Made by a program: the position numbers and the translations under genes. From Bacteroidota bacterium (GTDB taxonomy: Bacteria > Bacteroidota > Bacteroidia > J057 > JADKCL01), in NCBI GenBank assembly GCA_016718825.1, contig JADKCL010000065.1:124001-188000 (forward strand): a stretch of DNA of 64,000 bases, in the 5' to 3' direction. The notes under the pieces were generated by a model. The model saw only the letters and a program-made list of their open reading frames with translations, searched no databases and was not told where the DNA came from. This document shows positions 22,678-32,054 of this stretch, one piece after another; within the stretch, counting starts at the first letter, position 1, and each line of letters begins with the position of its first letter.

Positions 22678-23865
22678 CTAGTTGCGCAAGATGTTTTTTT
22701 CGTTGCCAAATCGGTTGAAACTGAACATCACAGCCAAGCTTGCGAGTACCAGCAAGGATCCCACAGCTTCGACAAAGTACAAGCCATTCATGGTGCCGGC
22801 GATCAGTTCCTTGGTGATCAATGTCACGTTGAGAATCGGGACAAGGGCGGTAATGGCATTCAGTTCGATGCCGGGCATCATTCCGATTGCGGCGGGCATG
22901 ATCACGACAAAGTTGAGCGGTTGCAAGGTGGTCGCAGCCTCCTTGAAGGATTTTGCATAGACCGTGGCAGGAATCATGATTCCCGCGAAAAACACCACAA
23001 GTGGCAGCAACATCGACACCAAGGCGGCGATTGTTCCCGGGGAAAGAATTGCCAAGGCCACGTCGATCAATTCACCGACGCCGCTGCCTGCGAGTTTGAT
23101 GCCGATAAACAAGCCAACCATGGACAAAATTGCACTCAAAAGCCCAGCGGTGATGATGACCAACATCTTACCAATCAGTATTTTCCAGCGATCCACTGGA
23201 GCGCTTAACAAGGTTTCGATCGTGCCGCGTTCCTTTTCCCCCGTAAAAAGGTCGATGGCCGGAAACATGCAGCCCATGTAACAAAAAATGATGAAGATAT
23301 AGGGCAAAAAGCCGCCTGCAAGTTTGCCGATCGTTTCACGCATGGAAGCGGTGTTTACAAATTCGGTTTGGGTCGGTTGGATGTTTTCCAGGGTCAAATG
23401 CAATGATTTTAGCCTCAAATCGAGCAATTGCTGCTCAAAAAGGTCGATCGATGTGTCGAGTCTTCCATTTGCGATATCGGAAGCAGCGGCACCGTAAGTG
23501 AAGATTTTACCGGTTTGGAGCTCGGAAACTTTGTTTCCAAAGTCATCGGGCAAGGAAACGCCGACATCGAGACGATTGCTGCGAATCCAAAGCCGTATTG
23601 AATCCGGATTGGGTGCATCATAGACCTCAAATTTTCCAGTCTCTTTCAAAAGTTGTCTCAATCCCAAGTCATTGCCATTGGAATGGAAACCAATTCGCAA
23701 CGATCGGTTGAGTTCCTGTTCATTGGAATTGCTTTGAATGGCATTCATAATCCCAAACAAGGCAGGAAATACCGCGAGGGGAATGATAAACATGCGCAAA
23801 ATCGAACGGCGATCCCGCAACATGTCCCGCATTTCCTTCTTGTAAATAATCAGTATCTGCTTCAT
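22678..23865 (-). CDS. ABC-2 type permease (NatB-like)
   Basis: Integral membrane protein of 395 residues. One N-terminal segment (FIIPLAVFPALFGIM), an extracytoplasmic domain (about 45-190), then five or six segments from about 190 with the ABC-2 GEKERGTIETLLSAPV motif. Similar to NatB, the permease of sodium-export ABC systems; the substrate here is unknown. Its ATG overlaps the stop of the ATPase gene (ATGA), so the two are translationally coupled. Confidence 0.88.
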   Translation of the reverse strand: MKQILIIYKKEMRDMLRDRRSILRMFIIPLAVFPALFGIMNAIQSNSNEQELNRSLRIGFHSNGNDLGLRQLLKETGKFEVYDAPNPDSIRLWIRSNRLDVGVSLPDDFGNKVSELQTGKIFTYGAAASDIANGRLDTSIDLFEQQLLDLRLKSLHLTLENIQPTQTEFVNTASMRETIGKLAGGFLPYIFIIFCYMGCMFPAIDLFTGEKERGTIETLLSAPVDRWKILIGKMLVIITAGLLSAILSMVGLFIGIKLAGSGVGELIDVALAILSPGTIAALVSMLLPLVVFFAGIMIPATVYAKSFKEAATTLQPLNFVVIMPAAIGMMPGIELNAITALVPILNVTLITKELIAGTMNGLYFVEAVGSLLVLASLAVMFSFNRFGNEKNILRN

Positions 23866-24632
23866 AGTGGGGTCGCAGCATGTACGATACGGATGAATTC
23901 CTGGGTCAAACCTTCGGTCTGCATACCCGCCTTGAAAGCGGTCATGGTATCATTAAAAAGCAATTTCCCTTTGTGGATGATCGCAAGGTCGTCTGCCAAT
24001 AAATCCACCTCGCTCATGATATGAGAGCTGAAAATCACCGTTTTACCTTGCGTACGCAGGTCGTTGACCAACTGAATGATGCTTTCGGCAGTGATCACAT
24101 CCAAGCCACTTGTGGGTTCGTCAAACACGACCACTTTGGGATCATGAATCATTGTCCGGGCGATGTTGACTTTTTGCTTCATGCCCGTGCTCATCTGCCC
24201 GCAACGTTTGTGCACAAAGTCCTCCATCCGCAGCAGGTGAAATAGGTGCTCCTTTCGCTGTTTACAATCAGCATTGGATACACCAAACAAATCGGCGAAG
24301 TATTGAATGACTTCTGAAGCCGTGAGCCGGTCATAGAGTCCGGTTGATCCCGTCAAAAAGCCCATTTGCCGACGCGCCTCATTGGCTGCACGCTGTGTAT
24401 CGATACCGGCGACCAAAATTTTGCCCGTCGTCGGATGCAAAATGGATGCAATCATGCGGAGCATCGTCGTTTTGCCTGCCCCATTGGGTCCCAATAACGA
24501 AAAGACGCGTCCCGGCTTACATTCAAAGCTCACTTCATCCACCACCTTTCGATGATTGCTGTCGGCCTTGGATTCCTTTACCTCCTTGCGGGTAAGGGTA
24601 AATTCTTTGGAAACGCCTTGAACTTCGATCAT
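23862..24632 (-). CDS. ABC transporter ATP-binding protein (NatA-like)
   Basis: Cytoplasmic ATPase of 256 residues. Walker A GPNGAGKTT, signature region MSTGMKQKVNIAR, Walker B VVVFDEPTSGLD, switch His in IFSSHIMSEV. The start MIEVQGVSKEF at 24632 is the usual family N-terminus; the 30-codon extension overlaps the upstream peptidase gene and is rejected. It drives the NatB-like permease encoded directly downstream. Confidence 0.92.
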   Translation of the reverse strand: MIEVQGVSKEFTLTRKEVKESKADSNHRKVVDEVSFECKPGRVFSLLGPNGAGKTTMLRMIASILHPTTGKILVAGIDTQRAANEARRQMGFLTGSTGLYDRLTASEVIQYFADLFGVSNADCKQRKEHLFHLLRMEDFVHKRCGQMSTGMKQKVNIARTMIHDPKVVVFDEPTSGLDVITAESIIQLVNDLRTQGKTVIFSSHIMSEVDLLADDLAIIHKGKLLFNDTMTAFKAGMQTEGLTQEFIRIVHAATPL

Positions 24633-24663
24633 TGGGGATGGATGAATTTTAGAGGAGTCCGGA

Positions 24664-26505
24664 TCATTGTCCGAGCCACGACCGACGTACCGCCACCTGC
24701 TCAGGCGTTGCCTTTGGATCAATGGTAACCAAGTTCATGCCCTTCAGTTTAACCGCAATGGCTTTGGCCTTGAGCGTTTTTTCGGCAAATCCACCCTTGC
24801 CGTCCGGGCGTGCAACGACGACTTTAACCTTATAGCCTTCTTTGCGATTGGCCTGGAAATTGGAAAATACTTCGTCGGCATTTTCTAGCGTAATCGGCTG
24901 ATCGTCAAAGCTTACAATTTCGTCGCCAACCATATAGCCGAGCGTTTCCCCGAATTTGTTCATCCCATCGATATTGGTGACCATGAGCCTGTTGGATGCG
25001 CGGTTGGGTTTCACTTCAGCCTTGCCAAGCGTCAAAATTTCGCGGTTGGCGAGGGGTTCGTAGCGTAAACCTGCCATTGCGAGGATGTCAGCGTAAGGAA
25101 GCGAGGCGGAACCGGAAACATATTTCTTGAAAAATACGCCGATTTCGGGGTAGGTGAGCGCAGTGATCTTGTCAAACAATTCGCTGTCTTTGAATGGGCG
25201 GTCCTTGCCGTAGCTTTTTGCCAATTCGCGCATCAATTCCTGGGTTCCCATTTTGCCTCCCGAAAGTTTACGCAGCTGAATATCAAGGCACATGCCGATC
25301 AAGGCGCCCTTTTGGTACACGTTGAGGTATTGGCTTTTGTATTTGTCCAGGCAACCCAAGCTGATCTCGGTAAAAGGAACCGAATCATTCATAAAGTTGG
25401 CCATCGTGATCTTTTGGCTGATCATCCGGAAATATTGATCCTTGGAAATCAAGCCTTGTTTTACCTGCACATGGCCGGCTGCGTATTCGGTCAAACCCTC
25501 ATACAGCCAAAGGTGCATCGACATTTTGGGATCGATGTAATCAAAGTATTGGATTTCCTCCGAATGGATGCTCAACGGCGTCACGATATGGAAAAACTCA
25601 TGGGCAGCCACATCACGCATGGTTTCACCTGCTTGGGATTCGCTCGTTTCAGGAAGGTAATACATGGACGAATAGGAATGTTCCAAGGCACCCATTCCGC
25701 CAGATCCACCAAATCCAGCGGTCAGGTAAACGATGAAAGCATATTTTTCGACAGGAAGTTTTCCGCCGAGATACTCCTTTTGCGCCGTCATGATCTCCGA
25801 AATTTCGGCCATGATTGCCTTGGCGCTCACTTTTTTGTTGGGCGAATAAACGGAAACCAAAACTTTGGCACCTCCGACATTTTCCCAGGCAGTGTCAGGC
25901 TTGCAATACATGATCGGGGAGTCCGCGAGCCGGTGATAGTCATTGACTTCGAAAACATCTTCCGTATCTCCCGATTTCGTGGCGACCAAGGCTGTGGACC
26001 CGTAGAATCCTGAAGGTTTTTTCACCGTCAACTTAAACGGCATTTCCTTCATGCCTTCGAGGTAGCCAAAAAAACCAAAAGGATTGACAACGAAGTTGTT
26101 ATTGACCTCGATATTGGTTCCTGCGGGTTCAAAAATGCGTGGGGTTGCCTTGGAATCCCAGGTATCCTCGACCCAGTAGCTGATCTTTTTCATGCTTTTG
26201 GCATTCCGGATGAGCCAGCGGTTTTGGTCGATATAGTCGACGGGCAACGGGGTTCCGCTTTCGTCAGTTGCTTCAAAACCTGTGATAAATCGACCAAAAT
26301 CGGAAATCGAATAGGTGCCCGGAACGATTTTGGGCATCTGGAATTCGATTTGATCGGTGGCAACGGCAGGAGGTGTGAGGGTGACTTGGACGCGGTCTTC
26401 AACCACCTGAGAGAGATCCAGTGAATAGGAATAGTCTTTTTGGGCCCAGAGATTGCTGCAAAAGGCAAAGCCGGCCAACAACAAAGCGAATGCGCGATTT
26501 TTCAT
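24664..26505 (-). CDS. M61 family metallopeptidase with PDZ domain
   Basis: Exported peptidase of 613 residues, signal peptide MKNRAFALLLAGFAFCSNLW. It has an N-terminal beta domain, a catalytic domain with HEFFH (302-306) and the downstream ligand helix GLTEYAAGH, then a PDZ-like domain at about 490-580 (YMVGDEIVSFDDQPI). M61 enzymes are glycyl aminopeptidases of the M1-like clan. The stop lies 31 bases before the ABC ATPase start, suggesting one transcript. Confidence 0.9.
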   Translation of the reverse strand: MKNRAFALLLAGFAFCSNLWAQKDYSYSLDLSQVVEDRVQVTLTPPAVATDQIEFQMPKIVPGTYSISDFGRFITGFEATDESGTPLPVDYIDQNRWLIRNAKSMKKISYWVEDTWDSKATPRIFEPAGTNIEVNNNFVVNPFGFFGYLEGMKEMPFKLTVKKPSGFYGSTALVATKSGDTEDVFEVNDYHRLADSPIMYCKPDTAWENVGGAKVLVSVYSPNKKVSAKAIMAEISEIMTAQKEYLGGKLPVEKYAFIVYLTAGFGGSGGMGALEHSYSSMYYLPETSESQAGETMRDVAAHEFFHIVTPLSIHSEEIQYFDYIDPKMSMHLWLYEGLTEYAAGHVQVKQGLISKDQYFRMISQKITMANFMNDSVPFTEISLGCLDKYKSQYLNVYQKGALIGMCLDIQLRKLSGGKMGTQELMRELAKSYGKDRPFKDSELFDKITALTYPEIGVFFKKYVSGSASLPYADILAMAGLRYEPLANREILTLGKAEVKPNRASNRLMVTNIDGMNKFGETLGYMVGDEIVSFDDQPITLENADEVFSNFQANRKEGYKVKVVVARPDGKGGFAEKTLKAKAIAVKLKGMNLVTIDPKATPEQVAVRRSWLGQ

Positions 26506-26655
26506 GTACTGATGTCTGAGAAATATGTCTTCGCGGCGAATATCGCAAAGATCGAGGGATTCAAAGGGTAAAAACTTGCCTTTCCACAACCTTATTTGGC
26601 TTTGTTAACAACTGACTTACTGATTCTTTTCTACATGGATGTTCGTGAAACCCTT

Positions 26656-26663
26656 TATTTTTG
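26656..26663 (+). promoter_or_regulatory. -7 box before the DUF6263 gene
   Basis: TATTTTTG, 26 bases before the ATG at 26690. No clear -33 TTG. Confidence 0.4.
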
Positions 26664-26689
26664 CGCCGAATTAAAAATCAGTTCATCCG

Positions 26690-27643
26690 ATGAAATCAAA
26701 AATCCTTTTCCCTTCCTTGCTGTTTGTTTTGGCAGTGTTGATCGGGAGTTCCTGCAATCCTGGCGGATCTGCATCGAGTACCGGCAACGGCGACAAGGTA
26801 CAGCTCGAATTGGCCGTTACACCCGGTTTGGTTTACAAACAAGTGACCAAAACCGATCAGACGAGCACCCAGAAAATGATGGGAATCAGCACAAAAACCA
26901 GTCAGGCAACGGAAATGTACCTCAAAAATGAGGTGCTCTCCGTGGGCGCAGACGGGCTTGCAGACGTCAAATGCACATACGAGCGCATCAAAGTGGAAAG
27001 CGACAACAGCATGATGGGCAAAAAGACCTTTGATTCCGACAATGCCCCAGCAGACGTGGCAATGGAATTCCGGGGATATACCGCTTTGGTGGGCAAAAGC
27101 ATTGGTTTTAAAATCGACAAATATGGAACCGTCCAAGAAGTCTATGGTGTTGACAGTCTGTTTGATATCATGATGCAATCGGTTTCCGGCGAAGCGGGCG
27201 GAATGGAGATGGAAGCTGTCAAGACAGCCATGAAGTCGACTTTTGGTGACGAAGCCATGAAAAGCATGATGCAATCTGCTTCGATCCAATATCCTGACGT
27301 TTTGATTGCGGAAGGTGATACTTGGGGCAAGAAAATCAGCAGCATGGGTGCCATGCCGTTGGCGATGGATGTTACCTACAAGGTTGACCACATTGATGCC
27401 GAAAAAGTCGTTTTGAGTTTTGAAGGAACGATTACCACAGATAAGAGCAAGGGCTTGGATTTGGGCCTGATGGAAATGTCGATGGATTTGAAGGGGGATT
27501 ATTCCGGAACCTCGGAGATCGACCGCAAGACAGGTTTGGTGCTCAAATCCACCATCGACCAGGATATGAGTGGCTCGATGGGAGCTATGGGCATGAATCT
27601 TCCCGTAACGATAGAGCAAAAGGTGACGGTAGAACGGTACTGA
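26690..27643 (+). CDS. DUF6263 lipoprotein
   Basis: Outer-membrane or periplasmic lipoprotein of 317 residues. The lipobox IGSSC gives Cys22, followed by a Gly/Ser linker. The body is beta-rich, with repeated strands such as VYKQVTKTDQTSTQ, a Met-rich central stretch (GGMEMEAVKTAMKSTF) and DLKGDYSGTSEIDRKTGLV near 265, as in DUF6263 proteins of Bacteroidota. Function unknown. Confidence 0.8.
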   Translation: MKSKILFPSLLFVLAVLIGSSCNPGGSASSTGNGDKVQLELAVTPGLVYKQVTKTDQTSTQKMMGISTKTSQATEMYLKNEVLSVGADGLADVKCTYERIKVESDNSMMGKKTFDSDNAPADVAMEFRGYTALVGKSIGFKIDKYGTVQEVYGVDSLFDIMMQSVSGEAGGMEMEAVKTAMKSTFGDEAMKSMMQSASIQYPDVLIAEGDTWGKKISSMGAMPLAMDVTYKVDHIDAEKVVLSFEGTITTDKSKGLDLGLMEMSMDLKGDYSGTSEIDRKTGLVLKSTIDQDMSGSMGAMGMNLPVTIEQKVTVERY

Positions 27644-27663
27644 GCGTCCTGCTTCTCCTCATT

Positions 27664-27720
27664 GAATTTGCCAACTCTAACGCATTCGAAGGCGGAAAGG
27701 GTTGGCAAATTCGTTTTATT
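27664..27720. terminator. Long-stem terminator after the DUF6263 gene
   Basis: GAATTTGCCAAC (27664-27675) pairs perfectly with GTTGGCAAATTC (27701-27712), followed by GTTTTATT. The remainder of the gap to 27849 shows nothing else. Confidence 0.75.
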
Positions 27721-27849
27721 GGAATCGGATTTCGGAATCGTTGATGGCTTTGCAGCTTGATGGATGATGCTATACTGTGAAGCCAAAAGGTATTCGGCAA
27801 GCATCGACGAAGGTCTTGGTTCCCAGATGATGAAGGTAGCGTCCTTGAA

Positions 27850-28221
27850 TTATTTCCGGACAAACTCCATGATCAGACCATCTGCGAATTCAATTTGGAG
27901 GATCGGCTGCGCACCTTCATGGGTGAAAGTAGCCGTCATGCCATTGAGCGGCCCACCGGCGACGCCCGTCGCAGCCAACAGCGATTGGCCGGTTCCTAGG
28001 GTTTTGTGCAGGTTTTGTTCCAAGCAGTCATTCAAAATCAAATCCTTGCATAGCACCAATTTGAATCCGTCTGCTGCGTTTTGGATGCGCATGCCTGCAA
28101 CCCCATGGGAAAGGCAGGAATATTCTCCGGTGTAATCAGCGACATTTTGTGCCTTCAGAGCTTGCAAACCCATTGTCAAAACAGCCATCAGGACAATCAA
28201 AAAGTACTTTGTAGTTTTCAT
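27850..28221 (-). CDS. Small secreted protein of unknown function
   Basis: Protein of 123 residues with a signal peptide (MKTTKYFLIVLMAVLTMG, cleavage near LKAQ). The mature part of about 98 residues has three Cys and reads like a small beta-sheet domain (YTGEYSCLSHGVAGMRIQ, MTATFTHEGAQP). No family recognised. It lies 30 bases downstream of the T9SS gene at 28252, on the same strand, so co-expression is likely. Confidence 0.65.
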   Translation of the reverse strand: MKTTKYFLIVLMAVLTMGLQALKAQNVADYTGEYSCLSHGVAGMRIQNAADGFKLVLCKDLILNDCLEQNLHKTLGTGQSLLAATGVAGGPLNGMTATFTHEGAQPILQIEFADGLIMEFVRK

Positions 28222-28251
28222 AAGCGCTTTGATGATGGATGAATTCCAATA

Positions 28252-29376
28252 CTATTTTCCCACCAGAATCGAATGGTTGGAGACGATTCCTTGGGAATGC
28301 ACTTGCAAAATGTAAAATCCGTTGGGCAGGCCCTGAGGCAGGTCCAGTCCCAAGTGCATGCTTTTTTGGCCACTCCAGGTTGCCAGCGATTTTCCAGAAA
28401 GATCTGTCAGCGACACTTGGTCGATTGCCGTTGCGCCAAGCACAGTGAAATGACTCGTGGAGGGATTCGGGAAAACAGACCATTCGGATTGACCGACGAC
28501 CACCTGCCGAATTTCACTCAGATTTTCATGGCCGCCTTGATCCACCGAACGAATCCTATAAAACTGGGATCCCGTTGACGCTGAAGCATGTGCAAATTGA
28601 AATGCCGATTCGCCTTCAGCCGCTGCAATGGTACCTATTTGGGAAAACTGATCGCCATCGGCACTCCACTCAATGTCAAAGCTGAGTGCGTCTTGCAATG
28701 CTGCCGTTTCCCATGTCAAGTCCACCTGACCTTGTCCTGAAACGGCCTCAAAACCAAGGAAATCGACTGAAAAGAAGACATTGTCCAGACGCAACGCGTC
28801 GGCACAAAGGTAGGTCATTTCGCCCGAACCGGGGACCAATTGGCATCGGACAGAGAGCCATTGATGGTTCATCATGGGGGCAAACGTGATCGAATAATGT
28901 TGCCATTCGTCCAAATTGGTGACAGTACCGGAGCTCCAAAGCAATTCGTCGAGGTCGTTACAATTGCTCCCTCCCCAAATCTCCAAAGCTGCACTGCCGT
29001 TCCAATTCTGATGCGCCATTGATCGGAAAAGATCAATGCCACCAAAGTAATGCATACCGGCTTCAAGCTGCATGGTCTGACCCAATTCCTCGGAAAGTCC
29101 TTGGTCGTTGGCTACCAAACCCACATAAAATTGACCGTTGGAAGGAGGCGTGTTGATTCCGAAGATGCCCGGCCCATTTCCGTCAAGCACTTGAGCATCA
29201 GGGTCACCCGAGCAAGCTGTCCAGCCGGTGCCGGGTTCCGTGAGATTCCCGATGGCCTCAAACGATCCGTCGCGCAAAAGTTGCGAAAAACAAAAATTTG
29301 AAGGAATAGAAAACCCGAGCAAACCAATGCCAATCACCAGCGAGAGCGCCGCCTTTCTAAGAAATGGTCTCAACAT
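28252..29376 (-). CDS. T9SS-secreted protein with carbohydrate-binding-like domain
   Basis: Secreted protein of 374 residues. Signal peptide (LSLVIGIGLLGFSIP), then a jelly-roll or carbohydrate-binding-like region at about 35-205 (GSFEAIGNLTEPGTGW and LDEWQHYSITFAP), a fibronectin-like segment around 208-290 (VDLTWETAALQDALSFDIEW), and a type A sorting domain from about 300 (WSVFPNPSTSHF) ending LVGK. No catalytic motif was seen. Probably an extracellular binding or adhesive protein. Confidence 0.78.
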   Translation of the reverse strand: MLRPFLRKAALSLVIGIGLLGFSIPSNFCFSQLLRDGSFEAIGNLTEPGTGWTACSGDPDAQVLDGNGPGIFGINTPPSNGQFYVGLVANDQGLSEELGQTMQLEAGMHYFGGIDLFRSMAHQNWNGSAALEIWGGSNCNDLDELLWSSGTVTNLDEWQHYSITFAPMMNHQWLSVRCQLVPGSGEMTYLCADALRLDNVFFSVDFLGFEAVSGQGQVDLTWETAALQDALSFDIEWSADGDQFSQIGTIAAAEGESAFQFAHASASTGSQFYRIRSVDQGGHENLSEIRQVVVGQSEWSVFPNPSTSHFTVLGATAIDQVSLTDLSGKSLATWSGQKSMHLGLDLPQGLPNGFYILQVHSQGIVSNHSILVGK

Positions 29377-29493
29377 CTATAGCTTTCTACAAATACAGAA
29401 CCAAGATAGCAAGCATTGGAGAGAATTCCAATGCTGGAATTCCTAAATGTGGGAAAATGGAGGATTTGTGGATGAGTTGAAGTCCAGCGGATT

Positions 29494-29751
29494 TCAGGCA
29501 CGAATCTGTCCTGGGCCAATGAGATTCTCCACCATTTCGTCGAGCCCATGGTACCAATCCAAATGGAGGGAATAGGAGGTGCAGCCGCCGGCATATTCGA
29601 CGCATTGTGTGTAGTTGTGCTCAAAATTGCAGACCGGGCAACGCCCCGCAGTCTCAAATGCATTCCAAACATGCCCACAATGGCATTCCCAGTAGGGTTT
29701 CCCATCGGGCTCCCACTTACAAGCTGGACATTTGATTTTGACTGCTGACAT
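29494..29751 (-). CDS. Small zinc-ribbon protein
   Basis: Protein of 85 residues starting MSAVKIKCPACKWEPDGKP. Cysteines occur as CPAC (8-11), CHCG and CPVC, enough for one or two zinc ribbons. The C-terminal YSLHLDWYHGLDEMV helix is unusual for plain zinc fingers. Function unknown. The start at 29751 places the first zinc knuckle at the N-terminus; nine codons more are possible but add nothing. Confidence 0.75.
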   Translation of the reverse strand: MSAVKIKCPACKWEPDGKPYWECHCGHVWNAFETAGRCPVCNFEHNYTQCVEYAGGCTSYSLHLDWYHGLDEMVENLIGPGQIRA

Positions 29752-29940
29752 CGATCCTTTTAAAGCTCTCCTTAGCAATATTACTCACGCCCAACAATTC
29801 AGGGAAGAGGCAGCAAAAAAAATTGCAAGAAATTCTTGTAAGCCTGTAACAACGCTGATTTTCCCATTTACAACCATCCCAAGTTGGACACCCAACCCAG
29901 TTTTCACTTTTTAATCCTCACCTATCACACCCAAATCCAA

Positions 29941-29972
29941 CTTTTCACTTTTCACTAATCACTTTTCACTTA
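29941..29972. repeat. CACTTTTCACTT tract upstream of phzF-like gene
   Basis: Three imperfect CTTTTCACTT units; the complement resembles the tract at 11520-11556. The rest of 29779-30028 shows nothing else certain. Confidence 0.5.
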
Positions 29973-30028
29973 AAGGGTGTAATTCTTTTTTCCTTTCTTG
30001 ACTTTGTCCCAACGCTTATCTTGCGTGC

Positions 30029-30856
30029 ATGAAATTAGGATCAGATCATTTGTTTCCTGTTTATCAAGTAGATGCATTTGCCGACAAGCCTTTTGGCGGC
30101 AATCCTGCCGCGGTGGTGTTTCTGATGGGGCCGCGACCTGACCATTGGATGCAAGCTTTCGCGGCTGAAATGAACCTGAGTGAGACGGCATTCTTCATGC
30201 GCAAAGGCGATGCCTATCAACTCCGATGGTTCACGCCGACCACCGAAGTCGACCTCTGTGGACATGCGACTTTGGCCACTGCCCACGTCATTTGGGAAAC
30301 GGAAATGTTGATGCCCGACGAAGAAATCCGCTTTTCAACCAAAAGCGGGTTGATTCGTGCAAAAAAGGACGGGGATTGGATTTCGCTGGACTTTCCCTCC
30401 GAAATGCCCGAACCAACGCCTGCCTCGAAGGCATTGGCCAAAGCCTTGGGCGCCCCGATTGTCTGGTCCGGCCAAAACCGCATGGATTGGTTTCTCGAAC
30501 TGGAAAATGAGGCTTCGGTTCGCAATCTCAGTCCCAATATGGAGGCTGTCAAGGCTTTGGGCAACCGCGGGGTGATCGTCACCGCGGCAGCCGACGATCC
30601 GGAAGCGCCATATCACTTCGTGTCCAGGTTCTTCGGACCAGCAGTAGGCGTCGACGAAGATCCTGTCACTGGCAGCGCCCATTGTGCGCTTGCACCTTAT
30701 TGGTGTGGCAAACTTGACCGTGCAGCCCTCGTCGGCTACCAAGCCTCCCCGAGAGGCGGCACCGTCAAAGTGAGATTAAAGGGCAACCGCGTCGAACTCA
30801 AAGGCAAAGCCATCACCATTTTCCAGGGAGTGATTTCCAAGCAGGCGGTTGATTGA
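30029..30856 (+). CDS. PhzF-family isomerase
   Basis: Cytoplasmic protein of 275 residues with the two-lobed diaminopimelate-epimerase-like fold. Family marks: QVDAFADKPFGGNPAAV near the N-terminus, the catalytic glutamate in MNLSETAFF (Glu52), VDLCGHATLA, and DEDPVTGSAHCALAPYW. Known members isomerise dihydro-hydroxyanthranilate in phenazine synthesis, but most Bacteroidota homologues stand alone with unknown substrate, as here. No other phenazine genes are nearby. Confidence 0.88.
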   Translation: MKLGSDHLFPVYQVDAFADKPFGGNPAAVVFLMGPRPDHWMQAFAAEMNLSETAFFMRKGDAYQLRWFTPTTEVDLCGHATLATAHVIWETEMLMPDEEIRFSTKSGLIRAKKDGDWISLDFPSEMPEPTPASKALAKALGAPIVWSGQNRMDWFLELENEASVRNLSPNMEAVKALGNRGVIVTAAADDPEAPYHFVSRFFGPAVGVDEDPVTGSAHCALAPYWCGKLDRAALVGYQASPRGGTVKVRLKGNRVELKGKAITIFQGVISKQAVD

Positions 30857-30857
30857 A

Positions 30858-30950
30858 TTAGAAATGAGAAATTAGAAATGACCAGGATGCTTAGAATTTA
30901 GCTTCTCTAAACTTCATTTCTCATTTCTCATTTCTCCGCAATTGTCTTGC
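30858..30950. repeat. Inverted AATGAGAAAT-rich repeat between converging genes
   Basis: TTAGAAATGAGAAATTAGAA on the left and TTTCATTTCTCATTTCTC on the right form a long imperfect inverted repeat around a centre near 30895. The right arm enters the last codons of the HDAC-like gene. The same units recur at 54000-54120. Confidence 0.65.
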
Positions 30951-31896
30951 TCCCCACAAGTAAACCCTTGTTCCAGAGGTTGTTGATGCTCGAGCCGATG
31001 ATGCTTGCGCTGTCGGGATGGTAGCCGCCGCTGAGGACCATCATGATGGGAATGCGCTTTGTTGTGGCCTGTTTGAAGACAAATTCGTCGCGGAGAACCA
31101 AGCCTGCAGCCGAAATCCGGAGGCCGCCCAAGGGATCCTTTTCGTAGGGATCGGTGCCGGCATTGTAAATGATCAGGTCGGGTTGGCTCTCAGCGATCGC
31201 TTTGGGAAGGTTGTTTTGCAGGATCGAAATGTAGTCGATCTCGCCAGTCCCATTGTTCAACGGAAATTTCCAGCGAATGTACTGCGCCGCCTTGAGGTCC
31301 ATCGGATAGATGTCGCCGTTGTACATGTCAAACACGTCGACCATGGGGTCCTTTTCAAAAATGGCTTCGAATCCGTTGCCTTGGTGGGCGTCGAGGTCGA
31401 TCACCATGATTTTTTTGACCTGCGGGAACTTTTCGAAGGCATGGTTGGCTGCCAGATTGATATCCGCGAAGAAGCAAAACCCACTGCTGCGGTCGCTTTT
31501 GGCATGGTGATAACCACCACTCAAATTGATCGCCCAGCCGTATTCCATGGCCAATTCGGCGGCGAGGATGGTTCCAGCTGTCGCCCATCGCATCGGATTG
31601 AGGAAATTGCTTTGCAAAATGAAATTCGGCATCATCTTCAGAAACCCGAGTTCGGCAATCTTGGCCACGGTCGCTGATTGCTTCAAGGAATCCAGATATT
31701 CCTGTGTATGAACGACTAACAAGGTTTCATTCGAGGCTTTTTCCTCCGGTTCAAAGTAGTTGTCGCCCACAATGATTTCTTTCTCCTCCAGGAAACGAAA
31801 GACCTTGCCATACTTCTTGGAGTCAAAAGGATGAAGATTTTCCAAACCGAAGAGGCCGATGTCGTATTTGCGATGGAAAATGATGGGGAGTTTCAT
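30928..31896 (-). CDS. Histone deacetylase-like amidohydrolase
   Basis: Protein of 322 residues of the arginase/deacetylase fold. Catalytic His pair in SGGYHHAKSD (His130-His131), zinc ligands Asp169 and His171 in VIDLDAHQGNG, and a later aspartate in YNAGTDPYEKDPLGG. The sequence resembles the class IV (HDAC11-like) branch. Bacterial members deacetylate small molecules such as acetylpolyamines or fatty-acyl groups; substrate here unknown. A TAAATTTG box (31923-31916) lies 19 bases before the ATG. Confidence 0.9.
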   Translation of the reverse strand: MKLPIIFHRKYDIGLFGLENLHPFDSKKYGKVFRFLEEKEIIVGDNYFEPEEKASNETLLVVHTQEYLDSLKQSATVAKIAELGFLKMMPNFILQSNFLNPMRWATAGTILAAELAMEYGWAINLSGGYHHAKSDRSSGFCFFADINLAANHAFEKFPQVKKIMVIDLDAHQGNGFEAIFEKDPMVDVFDMYNGDIYPMDLKAAQYIRWKFPLNNGTGEIDYISILQNNLPKAIAESQPDLIIYNAGTDPYEKDPLGGLRISAAGLVLRDEFVFKQATTKRIPIMMVLSGGYHPDSASIIGSSINNLWNKGLLVGSKTIAEK

Positions 31897-31915
31897 AATG
31901 CTGTTTTTGCCGGAT

Positions 31916-31923
31916 CAAATTTA
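31916..31923 (-). promoter_or_regulatory. -7 box before the HDAC-like gene
   Basis: TAAATTTG on the minus strand matches TAnnTTTG and lies 19 bases from the start codon. No TTG at -33. Confidence 0.45.
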
Positions 31924-32054
31924 GCGAAAGTCAGGCATTTGATCGATTCGCCGAACGTGTGCTTAGGTATCGGAATTCTAGCATTTGACAATCGAACCAG
32001 CGAACTTTGCGCCTTTCGTCGACTTTTTCCTTCAAAGCACTTGATCACCCACCC

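Noticed and set aside
32007..32054. TTG start for the cyanophycinase-like gene
   Set aside because: It would place 16 unlikely residues before the signal peptide; the ATG at 32055 gives a normal export signal.
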